The position numbers and the translations under genes are program-made. Below the pieces are notes generated by a model. The model searched no databases and was not told the DNA's origin. It saw only the letters and a program-made list of their open reading frames with translations. This document shows, piece after piece, positions 26,014 through 36,926 of a stretch of DNA of 64,000 nt. Where the stretch lies: positions 62,001 through 126,000 of the forward strand of contig OZ014414.1 in assembly GCA_963965975.1 (NCBI GenBank), in the 5' to 3' direction. Numbering within the stretch: position 1 is the stretch's first letter; each line of letters opens with the position of its first letter. This DNA is from Xestospongia bergquistia. Lineage: Eukaryota > Porifera > Demospongiae > Haplosclerida > Petrosiidae.

Positions 26014-26275
26014 TTATTGCCATGGTAATGTTGCTTGGTGACAAATGCTGTTGCTATGGTAATGGTTACCATAGCAACATTCCTTGGTGATATACATGAT
26101 GCTGGTTTCAATTTTTAAAATGTCATTTACTAGTAAAACAATATTATTATTTTTAAAATAACGAAACAATTAAGTGGAATTAACATCATGTATATATATA
26201 TATCACCAAGAAGTGTTGCCATGGAGCCATTAACATAGCAACGGCATTTACATCAACAAGAAACATTCATGAAAA
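26014..26275. repeat. Foldback element 1 (long inverted repeat)
   Basis: The stretch at ~26020-26103 is the imperfect reverse complement of ~26185-26272, giving arms of ~80 nt around an ~80-nt AT-rich loop. The left arm contains a nested perfect palindrome at 26051-26077, with 12-nt arms (TTGCTATGGTAA) around TGG. There is no ORF. The structure resembles a non-autonomous foldback/MITE-type element; the terminus and target-site duplication are not certain. Confidence 0.75.
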
Positions 26276-26503
26276 CTTTGAAGTAATTTCAATAACCTTG
26301 GGCCATTTTTAAAAAAGGCTCTGTACCTATAGTACCTGTAGTATAGGATAGGGTCTTTTTTAAAAAATTGAGACTTTGATCATGACATCAAATGGGTTGA
26401 AATTTTTATGAAGTTAAGAGTTATAGGTCCTTGTTAATATTACTGCTCTTAAATGTTGCATCAAATAATGCAATATTTAAAAGCAGTAAATATTGATGAA
26501 GAT

Positions 26504-26753
26504 CTATATATGTGACATGATTTGCAAAAGGACCACTTCTGTCAAAACATTTGTGACCTGATTTGTGAAAAATCAACTGTTCAAACATCTCAAAAAATAC
26601 AGTTTTGTATACATACAGTTGTTATATATGTATAACTATTCTACATGTATGTAAAACTGTTTTTTGGTATCTTTTACCAATTTTTTTCACAAATAAGGTC
26701 ACAAATGTTTTAACAGAAGTGGTCCCTTTTTGCAAATCAGGTCACATATATAT
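26504..26753. repeat. Foldback element 2 (MITE-like inverted repeat)
   Basis: The left arm ~26504-26572 and right arm ~26682-26753 are near-perfect reverse complements over about 70 nt. The shared core includes GGACCACTTCTGT and ACATTTGTGACC. The inner sequence continues to pair imperfectly around the ACAGTTTT motifs. The whole 250-bp unit is one hairpin with no coding capacity, so a MITE-like element is likely. Confidence 0.8.
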
Positions 26754-26897
26754 AATTCTAATTTCAAAACAATTGAAGTCATTTACACGTGCTAAAACAC
26801 AATATTTTCATTATATAGTTGATTAGCTGCATTGAATGCAATATCAATGCTGTTCTTGCAATAAAATACTTACCGGTCACACCCACTTTTTAAAGGT

Positions 26898-27822
26898 ATG
26901 GGTTGTCTATGCTGCAAAGAAGATACTGGCGACAGAGATTTAGACGATCTGCAAGAACCTTGTCGCGTAAGTACAGTTTTCTATATCATAAACATAATAT
27001 TTTATTCTTACTTTAATTTCTTTTTAGAGAGAAAACACGCCTCTCTTACCACCTACAAGAGACTGTGTTTCTCCATTGTCAATAGAGCCCTCAGTTTCAA
27101 TAAAAGGTGATACATTTAAAGATGGCACAACAGTAGCCACATTAGAGTGTCTACCACCAAATTCCTATCCATCGACGCCAGTAAGTCCAACTGTTCCCAC
27201 TAAATTTGATTACCTAAATCCACATGAAACCTACGATATAGATCGTCCTAATTTACCAATACCAGCAATACAAGAAGTTTTCCTTGACATGTACCAGTCA
27301 TATCAGGAAAATGCATTAGTACACAGACAAAAAATTGATGAGTGTCTAAGACGTTTTAAAGATATTTTAGGGTTACACCCTCGACTACACATGGCTGAGT
27401 GCTTTAGAAGTTGGCGCAACCAGTTAACGAATCCTGTTTTTACTATTTTGTATAAAGAAGGAAAGATGAATGTCAAAGAAATAAAAGTAAGAGCAGATGT
27501 TAATCCTCGAGAAATTTGGGAGGCACAAAAATATATTCGCGAGCTATTGTATGGATGCCATTTGTTTCTTGATCAATATGACTACTTTGATCATGAGTTG
27601 CAGACTGGTTTGATGAAAGTGGAACGTTTATCACAAAATCTCACGTCTCTTGAAACCTCAACACCGACCCCAAACCAAGAGCATGTTCAGATGGAAATTA
27701 CGCGACTCTCAACTCAATATAGATACAGAGTATCTTTTCTTTCAATGTTCAAAGAACATATTATAGCTTTAACTAGAGAAATTGATGAGTCCGTATATAT
27801 TTTACGAGAACCCAGCGATTAA
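26898..27822 (+). CDS. Uncharacterised protein with N-terminal MGCLCC acylation motif
   Basis: Two exons, 26898-26966 and 27028-27822, join in phase to give 287 residues. It begins MGCLCCKED, a classic N-myristoylation (Gly2) plus palmitoylation (Cys3/5/6) signature, so it is probably attached to the cytosolic face of a membrane. Residues ~24-95 are Pro/Thr-rich and look disordered. Residues ~95-285 are predicted helical, with segments such as IQEVFLDMYQSYQENALV and EIWEAQKYIRELLYG. I do not recognise the family. The large second exon and clean splice sites argue for a real gene. The short distance from foldback element 2 suggests its promoter lies within ~150 bp. Confidence 0.8.
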
Positions 27823-28154
27823 ATGATTTTAATGTGACCTTTTAAATTTTGTGTTTTTTTTATAAGTGTTGGCTGATTATGGTTACTACAGTTACCACAA
27901 GCATTTTCAATATTTTTATAATTTTGTGTGATAATAATATTCATGATTTTTATTATTCTATCACATTTAGCATGTGTCTCATTTGCCTAAGGTCATGTAA
28001 CATGTGTCTCATCATTCTCATGTGCCTAAGGTACTAGACAACACATAAGAATGTTAGTCAAACCGGTTTGACGACAAATTTGTAATGAACTTGTTGTCAG
28101 AGCAACATAATACAAGCAACCAAAAAAATATAGATAAATTTTTAGTACCTGTTC
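27823..28154. other. Tail-to-tail intergenic spacer
   Basis: About 330 bp between convergent stops. It holds two 3' UTRs, a short direct repeat built on CATGTGTCTCAT and TGCCTAAGGT, and a perfect 16-bp palindrome GTCAAACCGGTTTGAC at 28057-28072. No gene is seen. Confidence 0.5.
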
Positions 28155-31100
28155 TCAATTGAACTTAGCCTTACCACTGTCCCACACTGAAGTAGAAGTG
28201 GGCGTTGCTTTCCATTTAGTGGGTGTGGTAGTTTTAGTATCCTGTGGTATTCTTTCTATTGTGATAAACTCATCAGGATTATTATCAGCATTATAAAGTT
28301 GCAGTAATTGTTGTATAGCTTCTTCTTCAATCTAAAACAAACATTAATAATATAATACACAACATCTTAAAATATCATACTGTTACATGTAATGATATAT
28401 TAATTTTAATAGTAATCTTAAATGACAACAAAAGCTGCAATCCTTTTTTTTTTAAATAAACAAGATCCTAATAATAACATGACTAATGGTGTCATTTAAA
28501 ACAAAAAAAACCCTACAATTTCAAGCAATAATCTACAATTAATAATGTTACCTGTATTAACTGCAGTGACTTCTTTAATGATCTATATTGTTTGTTAAAT
28601 AAATATTTAATATCTCCATTAAAAAAATACATGTATATAATATACATGTATTTATAACTTACTTTTGACGTGTTATTTTGTCCATTTCTTTTTGTTGATA
28701 ATTTACAATATCAACAAAAGACATAATTTGAGATGATGACTTTATTCTATAACATAATTATAACCAACACTTATTACATTATAAAATAATTTACTTCATA
28801 TCACTTGCTGTAACAGCAGTAGGACACTCATAACTTAATGAACGTTGTACAGGTAGTGATGGTGATATCTTTTCTTCAGCTTCTGCTTCTGCCATTAATT
28901 CTCTTAATGATACATGAGTTGTAGGGGAAGTAGTGTTAAGACCCCTTTGTTTTTAATATATTATTATAATATATATTATTGTTAATTACCATGGATTTAG
29001 TGGATCAGTAGGCGAAGTATCACTCCAGGTCTTTTCAAGTTGTTTAGACACATCACTGAGATTATCATCAGGTCTATTTTTAGAATGAGTATAACAATTT
29101 TCTTACTTCATTTGGCGAACAGGTTTGACCGGTTTCTTTTTTTCTTTTTTCTTATTTTCTTTTTCCTGTTGTTCAGCCATTATTTGTCTCAATGAATTAT
29201 CTGAACTACTTAACAGCAAAGATACATCATGTATAGCTGTTAATTACTGACCTTTGACCTTTAATACACCATGGACTAATGTCTACATGTATTCCATTGG
29301 TCTTCTCTTGTTTTTCTTCATTAAGTGATTCTAACGACAGGGGTTCTTCAATATTAAGGGGATGTTCTTCTATCACTGGTTCAGGAGACATTGGTGGAGT
29401 ATCAGTCATGTGACTAGAAGTCACATGACTTTTCTTGTCTTCTCGACTAGTACTTGATCTTCTTTTCTTTTTCTTACGTGAACTGCCAGTGGGTGTGTCC
29501 ACTAATGGAGACCTAATACATATTAATTAGTTGATTATTACATTTCATTAATTACATACTTAGCTCTAGTGGGTGTGGTCACATAGGTAGTCCTAGCATC
29601 ATCATTGTTATTATCTTCAATATCTGATATGTCTATTATTTCATTATGTAAATAACTCTGAGGAAGTTCATCAGTGCTAGGTTCTATATAATGATCATAC
29701 AGTATATAATAGTAACTATACAATAAATACCTTGAGAATCAATACTCCTCCCACTAACAGCTGAAAACTAAAAGGGAATGTAACCATGACGACCACATTG
29801 AGCTCACCATGGTCTGATATGTATGGGAAAGAAGGTCCAATGATGATGATGTAAGTGGTTCTAACAATCCTCCTTCTAATAATACTGGAAGGTTAAGAGA
29901 TATAAATTGCAAACATGACTCTTGTAACTGTTCTGCATTATATGTCGAAGAGAACTCCAACATTTCAGCAATGTTTCTAATATTCACTGTAAAGCAGAGA
30001 AATGGATAACTTTAAAATATAATACATTGTCTGAGCATACAACACTTGGCTAATGACTGCTCGCAGATTGTTTTCAATCTCGACAGCAAAAACTACAATA
30101 TCACTTGTGAAAAACAGATAACAATATTATAAACCAGTTTTACCTGATCTGCTACTACAAGAGCAGAAGTTAGCAGATCTGTAGAGTTTGAATCTAGAAA
30201 AAAATAATTGATATAAATTTGAAAAAAGAAGCTCCGAAGCGGGGAATCGAACCCCGGTCACCCGCGTGACAGGCGGGTATACTCACCACTATACTACTTC
30301 GGACTACTTACTGACCAGGTGGACATTATTGGTAGTGACTTTACCTAATAATGGAGTAGCTGTATCAGTGTACAAATAATTGACAATTATTTCCATCAAT
30401 TCAAAAGGAATAGGTAAGTGTAATCTGGTCACTTTCTCCTCTGAAGTTGACTACAAGTAACAAAAATAACAATAATAATATATCATTTTAATAGCTTACC
30501 TCTCTCCAACCCCTCAATAACATACTTTGAAAATAATCTATAATAATGATTATATTAACTATTACATTTTATCACTAACTGACCAGAACGAGCTACTAAA
30601 ACACATTTATGACAACATATCTCTTTTCCTTCTTCTGTTACCAAGACAACATCATGTGGAACAGAGTTTCGCTTCAATATTGGAAAACCAAACGTAAGAG
30701 TCACAGGAGAAGGCTTTCCCTTACGAGATAATATAGACTCAACACTATTAATAGATAGTTTAAGTTATACAATAAATAAAACTATCTTACTTTTTAACTA
30801 GATGCTTCACTTTAAAAGTAGTACCTAATAAATGAAGCATTTCCAAATCCTGAGTCCATGTTGTTGTAATATGAACTCGTATTTCAACGTTTCCTTTATA
30901 TTTAGTGTTAGGACTTGTATTTTCTGGTGTCATTGTCTCTCCTTCTGTAACCTGTTGACTTAACAGGTCAAATGAGTTTTTTTCTGACCCAAACTGATCA
31001 TACAGGATATTCCAGTCTGTGGTTGTACTAGTATCCTCACCACTTGTGTTATCTAAACTGGTTTTGCTATTAGTGTGAGTAGGTGGGGATTCAAGTTGAA

Positions 31101-31532
31101 CTGGTTTTGGAGATGATTCTGATGGCTGAACAATAGTCTGACCTCCATAGACATAATGAAGAAATAACTCAAATATAACTGAATTTTTAAGATCTAAGTC
31201 AATACTCCATTGTGAGTTAATGACGGAGAAAGACTTGATGAGGCTAGCTGAAGAGAGAGATAATGTTGAAGAGAATAGAGAAGAAAATACACTACTACAA
31301 GAAGACAAAATAACAGAGTTTCCTATAAAGACAGAACCACTGATCTATAAAAGAAAAAGACTTTATAATGTTGTACAAGTCATTGTACTTACATTAAATT
31401 GTACATCTGCTACAGTTCCTATAAAACCATTTTCAGATAACAGATTATGTATATCAGTAGACAAAGTTGATGTCTCAACTAATGGCAGTGTAGATGACCT
31501 AAACAAAACATGCAGTAATAACATATTTATAT

Positions 31533-31578
<46 letters not shown>

Positions 31579-33963
31579 CAATGTACATGTAGAAAGAATG
31601 CAAGTAATGTTATAATAATACCTGTACACATTTTGTAATACTGCTAAATTTGTTGTTTTATAGTCAGTAAAGACTTTCTTTGCTTGCTGGATAAGTGGGA
31701 CACGAGTCAGAGAAAGAAGTGAAGGTGATGCAGTTACTGGACCAGTATAAACTTCACCTTCCACTGTCGCTATAGTTAAATTCTTTGTTAAACAGAAATG
31801 AGAAACTACAGACAAAAGTAGAGAGTACTATAAAATAGTTTCTAGTATATGCTATTACTAACCAGAGCATTTTGTAGCTCCATTAATAATTTGTGGGGGA
31901 ATACAACCTTTTTTAGTATATTCTGTCCATTGACTAAACCACAACTACAACAATACAGTCATTATGACATCATAGAGACCACACCCAAATATTACCTGAT
32001 GTTCCGAATCTAATAAAGCAACAACAAGACCACACCCACTAGAACTCTCTTTAGATTCCTTCTTTTTATTTTGTTTATGTTCCAATTCACCAAGATTAGC
32101 ACAGACACAGAATTGAGTTATTGATAAAGACTCAGGAAAGTTATATCTGAAACAGAAAACAAGAAAAAATAAGAACAATATAACAATCACTCTTCAATAG
32201 TGTATTGCTGATAACAATAATGTACATTGTGTCTCGTGTGTACCTTTCACATCGTAGTACAATATAGTTAATACATACAAATATTTGATGTCTTTTACTA
32301 GTGATGCAAGCAGTGGCCCCATCACTAACTGATAAGTGATCGATACTGTCACCATCATCAACAACAATATTAGTTATCTAAAGAAAAGATATATTTAAAG
32401 TACATTGTGATTGTTATCTCACTAGTTTTGGAGTTGTCTGCATTTCTAATGTTTTGACATAACCGAGTTGGCCTAAATTTTTTCCAAAACTATATACTTC
32501 TGTCGTTGTACAGATTGCCGTGTGATAACGTCCTGCTCCTATATATCGAATACGCTTTGTTTTGAGGGCTTTAATTAGAGTTGGAGATACTTTAACAGAA
32601 CCCGATTTGGAACCCACACCAAGTTGATGAGCATCGTTGATACCACAGGAGAATACAACACCACTACATATAAAAGTAAATGGAGTTAGATGTTGACATT
32701 ATGTAAGTATATTTTAATTAATTACTCATTTCAATAGGGGCTAACTCTGTGTTGTAATGTACTTAATACATGTACCTTTCAAGCAGAAATACACTGTGAT
32801 TTCTTGCAGCTGCTACTTCTATACATTTTTCAGTTCGTAAGCTTTCTATCAATTTAGGTGACTAAACAATAACTCTAATTAAAATTGGGATGCATTATGG
32901 GTGTGGTTTTCTTACCACAACACTATGCTCATTGCCATGACCTAGTCGTCCACCAGGTCCATGACCACAACTGTAGACACACCCACTTTCTGTTAGTAAT
33001 AGCGTATGGAATTTACACAATACAACCTATTATAAAAATGGATAAATGGATAAATTAATAGATCAATATACTTGATTAATATTGCCGAGGGATGGACTTG
33101 TCTCTAATAACTCTGGTATAGATCGTGAGTGGTCATGACCCAATGTCATGTTTTCATTCATACCCCAAATATAAAGACACACCTCTGAGATAGCTACAGT
33201 GCATATTATAAGGACATTGTTGTCATAGAAACAAGGACATACCTGGATATGTATCAATCAGATTAAGGTTAGCTTGTAAAATATTTAGTGGAGAATACCC
33301 TTCATTATCTAGTAAGTTGATATTGGCACCAGCCTATAAATAATAATAGTAATGTTTGGTTTATATAATAACAAAATATTATTAATACTTTGTTACATTA
33401 GTATTGACTAGATTACCATTACATTGTGAGGAAATAGTTTATAAAACTACTACACAAGTGTAGGAGGAAGTTAATACTATCAATAGTCTACATACTAAAA
33501 TAAGGACTTTCTATAAGACCAACAATCATTGTATTAGATGGTCTACCTTTACTAAAGTAACCATAACTCCTGGATGTCCGTAATAAGCAGCACGATGCAG
33601 AGCAGACCAATGTGAGTCAACATCAACTACATCAATATATCTACATTTTCTTTTCAATAACCACTCCACTAAATTTAAATGTCCCTTTGATGCAGTTACA
33701 TGCAATACAGTACGACCAGCTACATCACTAGAGCATTGAGAAATAGATATATATAATAGAATACTGCACACACTGACAAAAGTACACCTTATATTCCAAG
33801 GGTTGCCACATATTGTTGAACAGTGCTTGAGTAGGTCTAAATTACCCAAAGCAGCACATCTTAACACCACATTAGCATGAGGAAGATGCTGGCATTTACT
33901 GGTACAATCTAAAACTGTGTCATGGGACCAAGTGGAGGCTTTTTTCTGCCTTCTGGCAGCCAT
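28155..33963 (-). CDS. IBTK: Inhibitor of Bruton tyrosine kinase homologue
   Basis: A many-exon gene with the complete IBTK architecture. N-terminal ankyrin repeats lie in 33547-33963 (TVLHVTASKGHLNLVEWLL and SALHRAAYYGHPGVMVTL). RCC1-type repeats follow in 32244-33193, with LYIWGMNENMTLGH and CGHGPGGRLGHGNEHS, the latter nearly invariant in IBTK. A divergent first BTB domain lies in 30791-31498, and the second BTB in about 30144-30744 (ICCHKCVLVARSDYFQSML). A BACK-like segment sits near 29754-29995 (LEFSSTYNAEQLQESCLQF). A Ser/Lys-rich tail ends in the conserved C-terminal block (IEEEAIQQLLQLYNADNNPDEF), stop at 28155-28157. Exons checked by phase include 33788-33963, 33547-33727, 33243-33333, 33072-33193, 32916-33026, 32776-32861, 32423-32663, 32244-32377, 31996-32146, 31863-31944, 31622-31805, 31393-31498, 30791-31344 and 30584-30744. 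In vertebrates IBTK binds Btk and acts as a CUL3 substrate adaptor; Btk inhibition cannot be assumed here. Confidence 0.92.
30232..30303 (-). tRNA. tRNA-Asp (anticodon GUC)
   Basis: A 72-nt cloverleaf on the minus strand. The seven-base acceptor stem TCCGAAG pairs with CTTCGGA, followed by discriminator G. The D-arm, the anticodon arm CCCGCCTGTCACGCGGG and the T-arm CCGGGGTTCGATTCCCCG are all intact, including internal A and B boxes. The anticodon GTC specifies aspartate. It lies in an IBTK intron in the same orientation as the host gene. No CCA is encoded, as expected for a eukaryotic tRNA gene. Confidence 0.97.
31538..31585. repeat. (TA)n/(TATG)n microsatellite in IBTK intron
   Basis: Consecutive TA repeats pass into TATG repeats and end at a short ACATGTAC palindrome-like stretch. 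It lies in the intron between the exons at 31393-31498 and 31622-31805. Confidence 0.8.
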
Positions 33964-34248
33964 AATAACAGGTTAGCAGCACTAGTGTAGGAGAAAGTGA
34001 GACGCCATAGTCCACCAGATGGTATGTGAGAATTTCTCTATCGTTATTCAAAAAGCGCCGGCGCCAAATAACGAAGCCACACCCCTTAACTTAATAATTC
34101 ATATTGTGTGGTTTAATTATAAGCCCCACCCTTTTTCCCAATTACGTTACCGCATGCAATTTTAAGGGACTCTCCTATTGTTAACAAGTGAGTTATCTAT
34201 TTCTATTTTCTTCTCATAAGTTTATTTTCTCTATAGATTGTTAAATAA
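33964..34248. promoter_or_regulatory. Divergent promoter, IBTK and RING/Gly-rich gene
   Basis: 285 bp between opposite start codons. GCGCCGGCGCCAAA at about 34055-34068 contains a consensus E2F site (TTTGGCGC on the minus strand). On the plus side a pyrimidine tract ending in TATAG about 12 bp before the ATG at 34249 suggests a 5' UTR intron. No TATA box is evident. Confidence 0.45.
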
Positions 34249-36471
34249 ATGCAGTGTCCACGTTGTAGAGACCATTACACAACTGAAGGTGATCTTCAGC
34301 CAAGGATTATCACCATATGTGGGCATAGTTACTGTAGAAAATGTATTAACATACTCCGTAAAGACTCTGGTGTCCTAACATGTCCACAATGTGGTCAGTT
34401 AAGTTATGAACCAGATGCACCTAACGTTGCTTTAATGAGTTATATTGCAGTGCAAAGTCAGCGAGCGAAACCACACAAAGTCCGTGAAATCAATGCTCCA
34501 CGACAAGCTATAGTCTGTCAACATTGTAACGAAAGAGAAGTAGCTTTTATATGTTATCAATGTCTGACTATAGGCTTCCGATTTTGTCAACAATGTTCAG
34601 CTGTTGAACATGACAGACCATTCGGTCCTGTCCGAGAGCATAAGCCTATTCCTATAGAACAGGTCAAATATGGCGCTATTTTACCTGATTGTCACCGACA
34701 TCCTAGTCGTGTGTGTGAGCTTTTTTCATTTGTCGAGAATCGATTTGCTTGTGAAGAATGTGTACATGATTACGATTACTCTCCAGATGTATTTGTCGAT
34801 ATTGAGACAGCTGTTCTTGAGGTTCGTAAAAGCCTTCCTCCTCTTATGAGTAAAATGTCTACTATAAGAGATCGTCTTCAATCTACCCAAGAAAAGTTAA
34901 CGGAGCAGCTGGGACGTATGGATCAAGCCAAGTTGACTGCCATTGATAAAGTGAGAGTTGAGTTTCAAGATTTTGAAATGTCTTTGAGAAAGAGGCTTGC
35001 CTTTGTTGAATCACAAGTTGAAGAAGTAGTAAGTAATATGGAATAATTTAATTTTCAATATCTGTAATTATTTGAGTAATGCACCTTTGTAAGGAGTCTT
35101 TCCTGTGTAAAGTGTACATTATCAATTGATGTCATAATTGATGTCATAGTAAATAATATATTTATTTATTTTACATAGGCTGGCAATCAGAAGAATTTAG
35201 TTAATGAGCAGTTGGAACGAGTTGAAGTGGCATTAGGCTCAACAGCTACCTGTCTCATTCAAGCTAATATGCTCAATCAAATGCAGGATTATAGTTTACT
35301 CCAAAAAGCAGCTACCATTTTGGATCAGATGAAGACACAGATTATTGATCTCAATGACGATGACCTTAGCGAACCTGTAGTGTCAACAGAAATCTCAATT
35401 CATGTCACACCTGAATTTCAAACAGCTATTAATGAGCTTGGATTAGTGGGCGGAGGACAGACACCACAAGAATTTACATGTTCCACTGATGCTGGTATGG
35501 TTCTCTTGACGTGGACAACAAAAGAAAAAGGAATTTTAGAATATGAAATAGTTTGTGATTTAGTATTCACTGAACCAGATGATCCTACCATGACATCATC
35601 TCCAAATCAACCTTTTCCTCGACATTATAATGTTGAAAAGAAAACTGAGAAACGTATTGATAACCTATTTCCTGGAAAAAAATATCGCTTCCGTATCCGA
35701 AGTCGTAACAGTAGTGGGTGGGGCTGGTGGAGTCCTTCAATTTATGGGACAACTCCTGATTTTCCATTAGAAATTGGTTATATTGGTGATATAGTGAAAT
35801 TACCATTGCCTTGCGATGGTCTTTATCGTGTTATTGCAAAAGGAGGTAAGGCAGCTGACGGAGAGAAGAAAAATGGAGGGACTGGTGCTATAATCGAAGC
35901 CAGTTTCTTTTTGAGTAAGAATGATTTTCTTGAAATACTAGTTGGAGGAATGTCTGAGAGAAAAGGTCCTTGTAGCGGAGGTGGTGGTGGGACTTTTGTA
36001 GGTCTTAATGGACGACAGGATCTTTTAATAGCTGCTGGAGGAGGAGGAGGGACACGCGGATACGAGGAGGAAGACCAACATGGTAAAGATGCTAATACTA
36101 CTCCTAATGGACTTGGAGGCCATGGAGAACAGTGGGCTGCCGGAGGTAATAGTGGTAAAGCTGGACGAGATGCTATCTGGACAGGTCCCTGTTGGGGTTA
36201 TGGCGGAGCTGGGCACGTTGAGAACTCGACTTCTGCTCAGTCATTTGTAGCTGGAGGTGCTGGTGGTGAAGGAGGAGGATTTGGTGGTGGTGGTGCTATT
36301 GGTGCCTATGGAGGTGGAGGAGGTGGTGGGTACTCTGGTGGGGGAGGTGGACGAGGGGGGGGAGGAGGAGGAAGTTATGTCAGAGAAGATGGTCTAGAAG
36401 TCAAGAGAAGTACCGGTAATGAAGACAATGGAGTAGTTATTATTGAGAAAATCAAGGAAGCTGACAATTAA
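34249..36471 (+). CDS. TRIM-like RING/B-box/coiled-coil/FN3 protein with ALK-type glycine-rich domain (copy 1)
   Basis: Two exons, 34249-35028 and 35179-36471, give 690 residues. The first methionine lies next to a C3HC4 RING (CPRC ... CGHSYCRKC ... CPQC, residues ~3-48), the signature of ubiquitin E3 ligases. Cys/His-rich B-box-like zinc modules occupy ~90-180 (CQHCNEREVAFICYQC and CHRHPSRVC). A coiled coil spans ~195-330. A fibronectin type III domain covers ~375-470 (PGKKYRFRIRSRNSSGWGWWS). The last ~215 residues form a Gly-rich domain (AAGGGGGTRGY, CWGYGGAG, then long GGGG runs) resembling the glycine-rich region of ALK/LTK receptors. There is no signal peptide or membrane segment, so the Gly-rich domain should be cytosolic here. 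It is probably an E3 ligase whose FN3-Gly-rich end selects targets; that is inference. It has a tail-to-tail paralogue. Confidence 0.9.
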
Positions 36472-36926
36472 TTTAGATGTACTAATTTTTTATCCAACTA
36501 TTGTACATGTACTCATTACATAACTTTCTGGTTGTCATAGCAACATGAATTCCCAACTTCCAACATGTTTTTTACATGTAACAATTTATTTGAATTAATA
36601 GGAAATGAAATAATATACAATAAGTATATTATTTATTATTATTGAATAAATTGATTATCATAAATTCTATTAATAAAGTTTAGTACTGCCCAGTATAATA
36701 GGGCCTTCATAAATCCTTGACTGGATCATCATCACTATATGAAAAACAGCTTTACTTCACACATAATTGTCAAGCATTAACTGCAAAATTAAGTAATTAA
36801 TGACTCATTAAATTGAGTCCTTAATTAGAGGGGTGCCTCCAAAATAGACATCTAATGAGAGCCTCATGAAAATTTGAGTCTTCATTGAATTAAAAAAGTA
36901 CTTGATATCGTCAGAGACTTTTAATT
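36472..36926. other. Tail-to-tail spacer between the paralogues
   Basis: About 455 bp holding the 3' ends of both RING/Gly-rich genes. It is AT-rich with poly(A)-like AATAAA and ATTAAA motifs on either strand. No ORF or structured RNA is seen. Confidence 0.5.

Larger units (their letters stand above)
25844..26897. other. Intergenic spacer carrying two foldback elements
   Basis: About 1.05 kb between the aminopeptidase stop and the next start. It contains the 3' UTR of the peptidase and two long inverted repeats annotated separately. No credible coding sequence is present. Confidence 0.6.

Noticed and set aside
27849-28037. Small cysteine-rich hydrophobic ORF
   Set aside because: AT-rich 3' UTR sequence between convergent stops, with internal short repeats and no homologue recognised.
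31220-31615. Plus-strand ORF opposite IBTK
   Set aside because: Antisense shadow of the first BTB exons, ending in a TA/TATG microsatellite.
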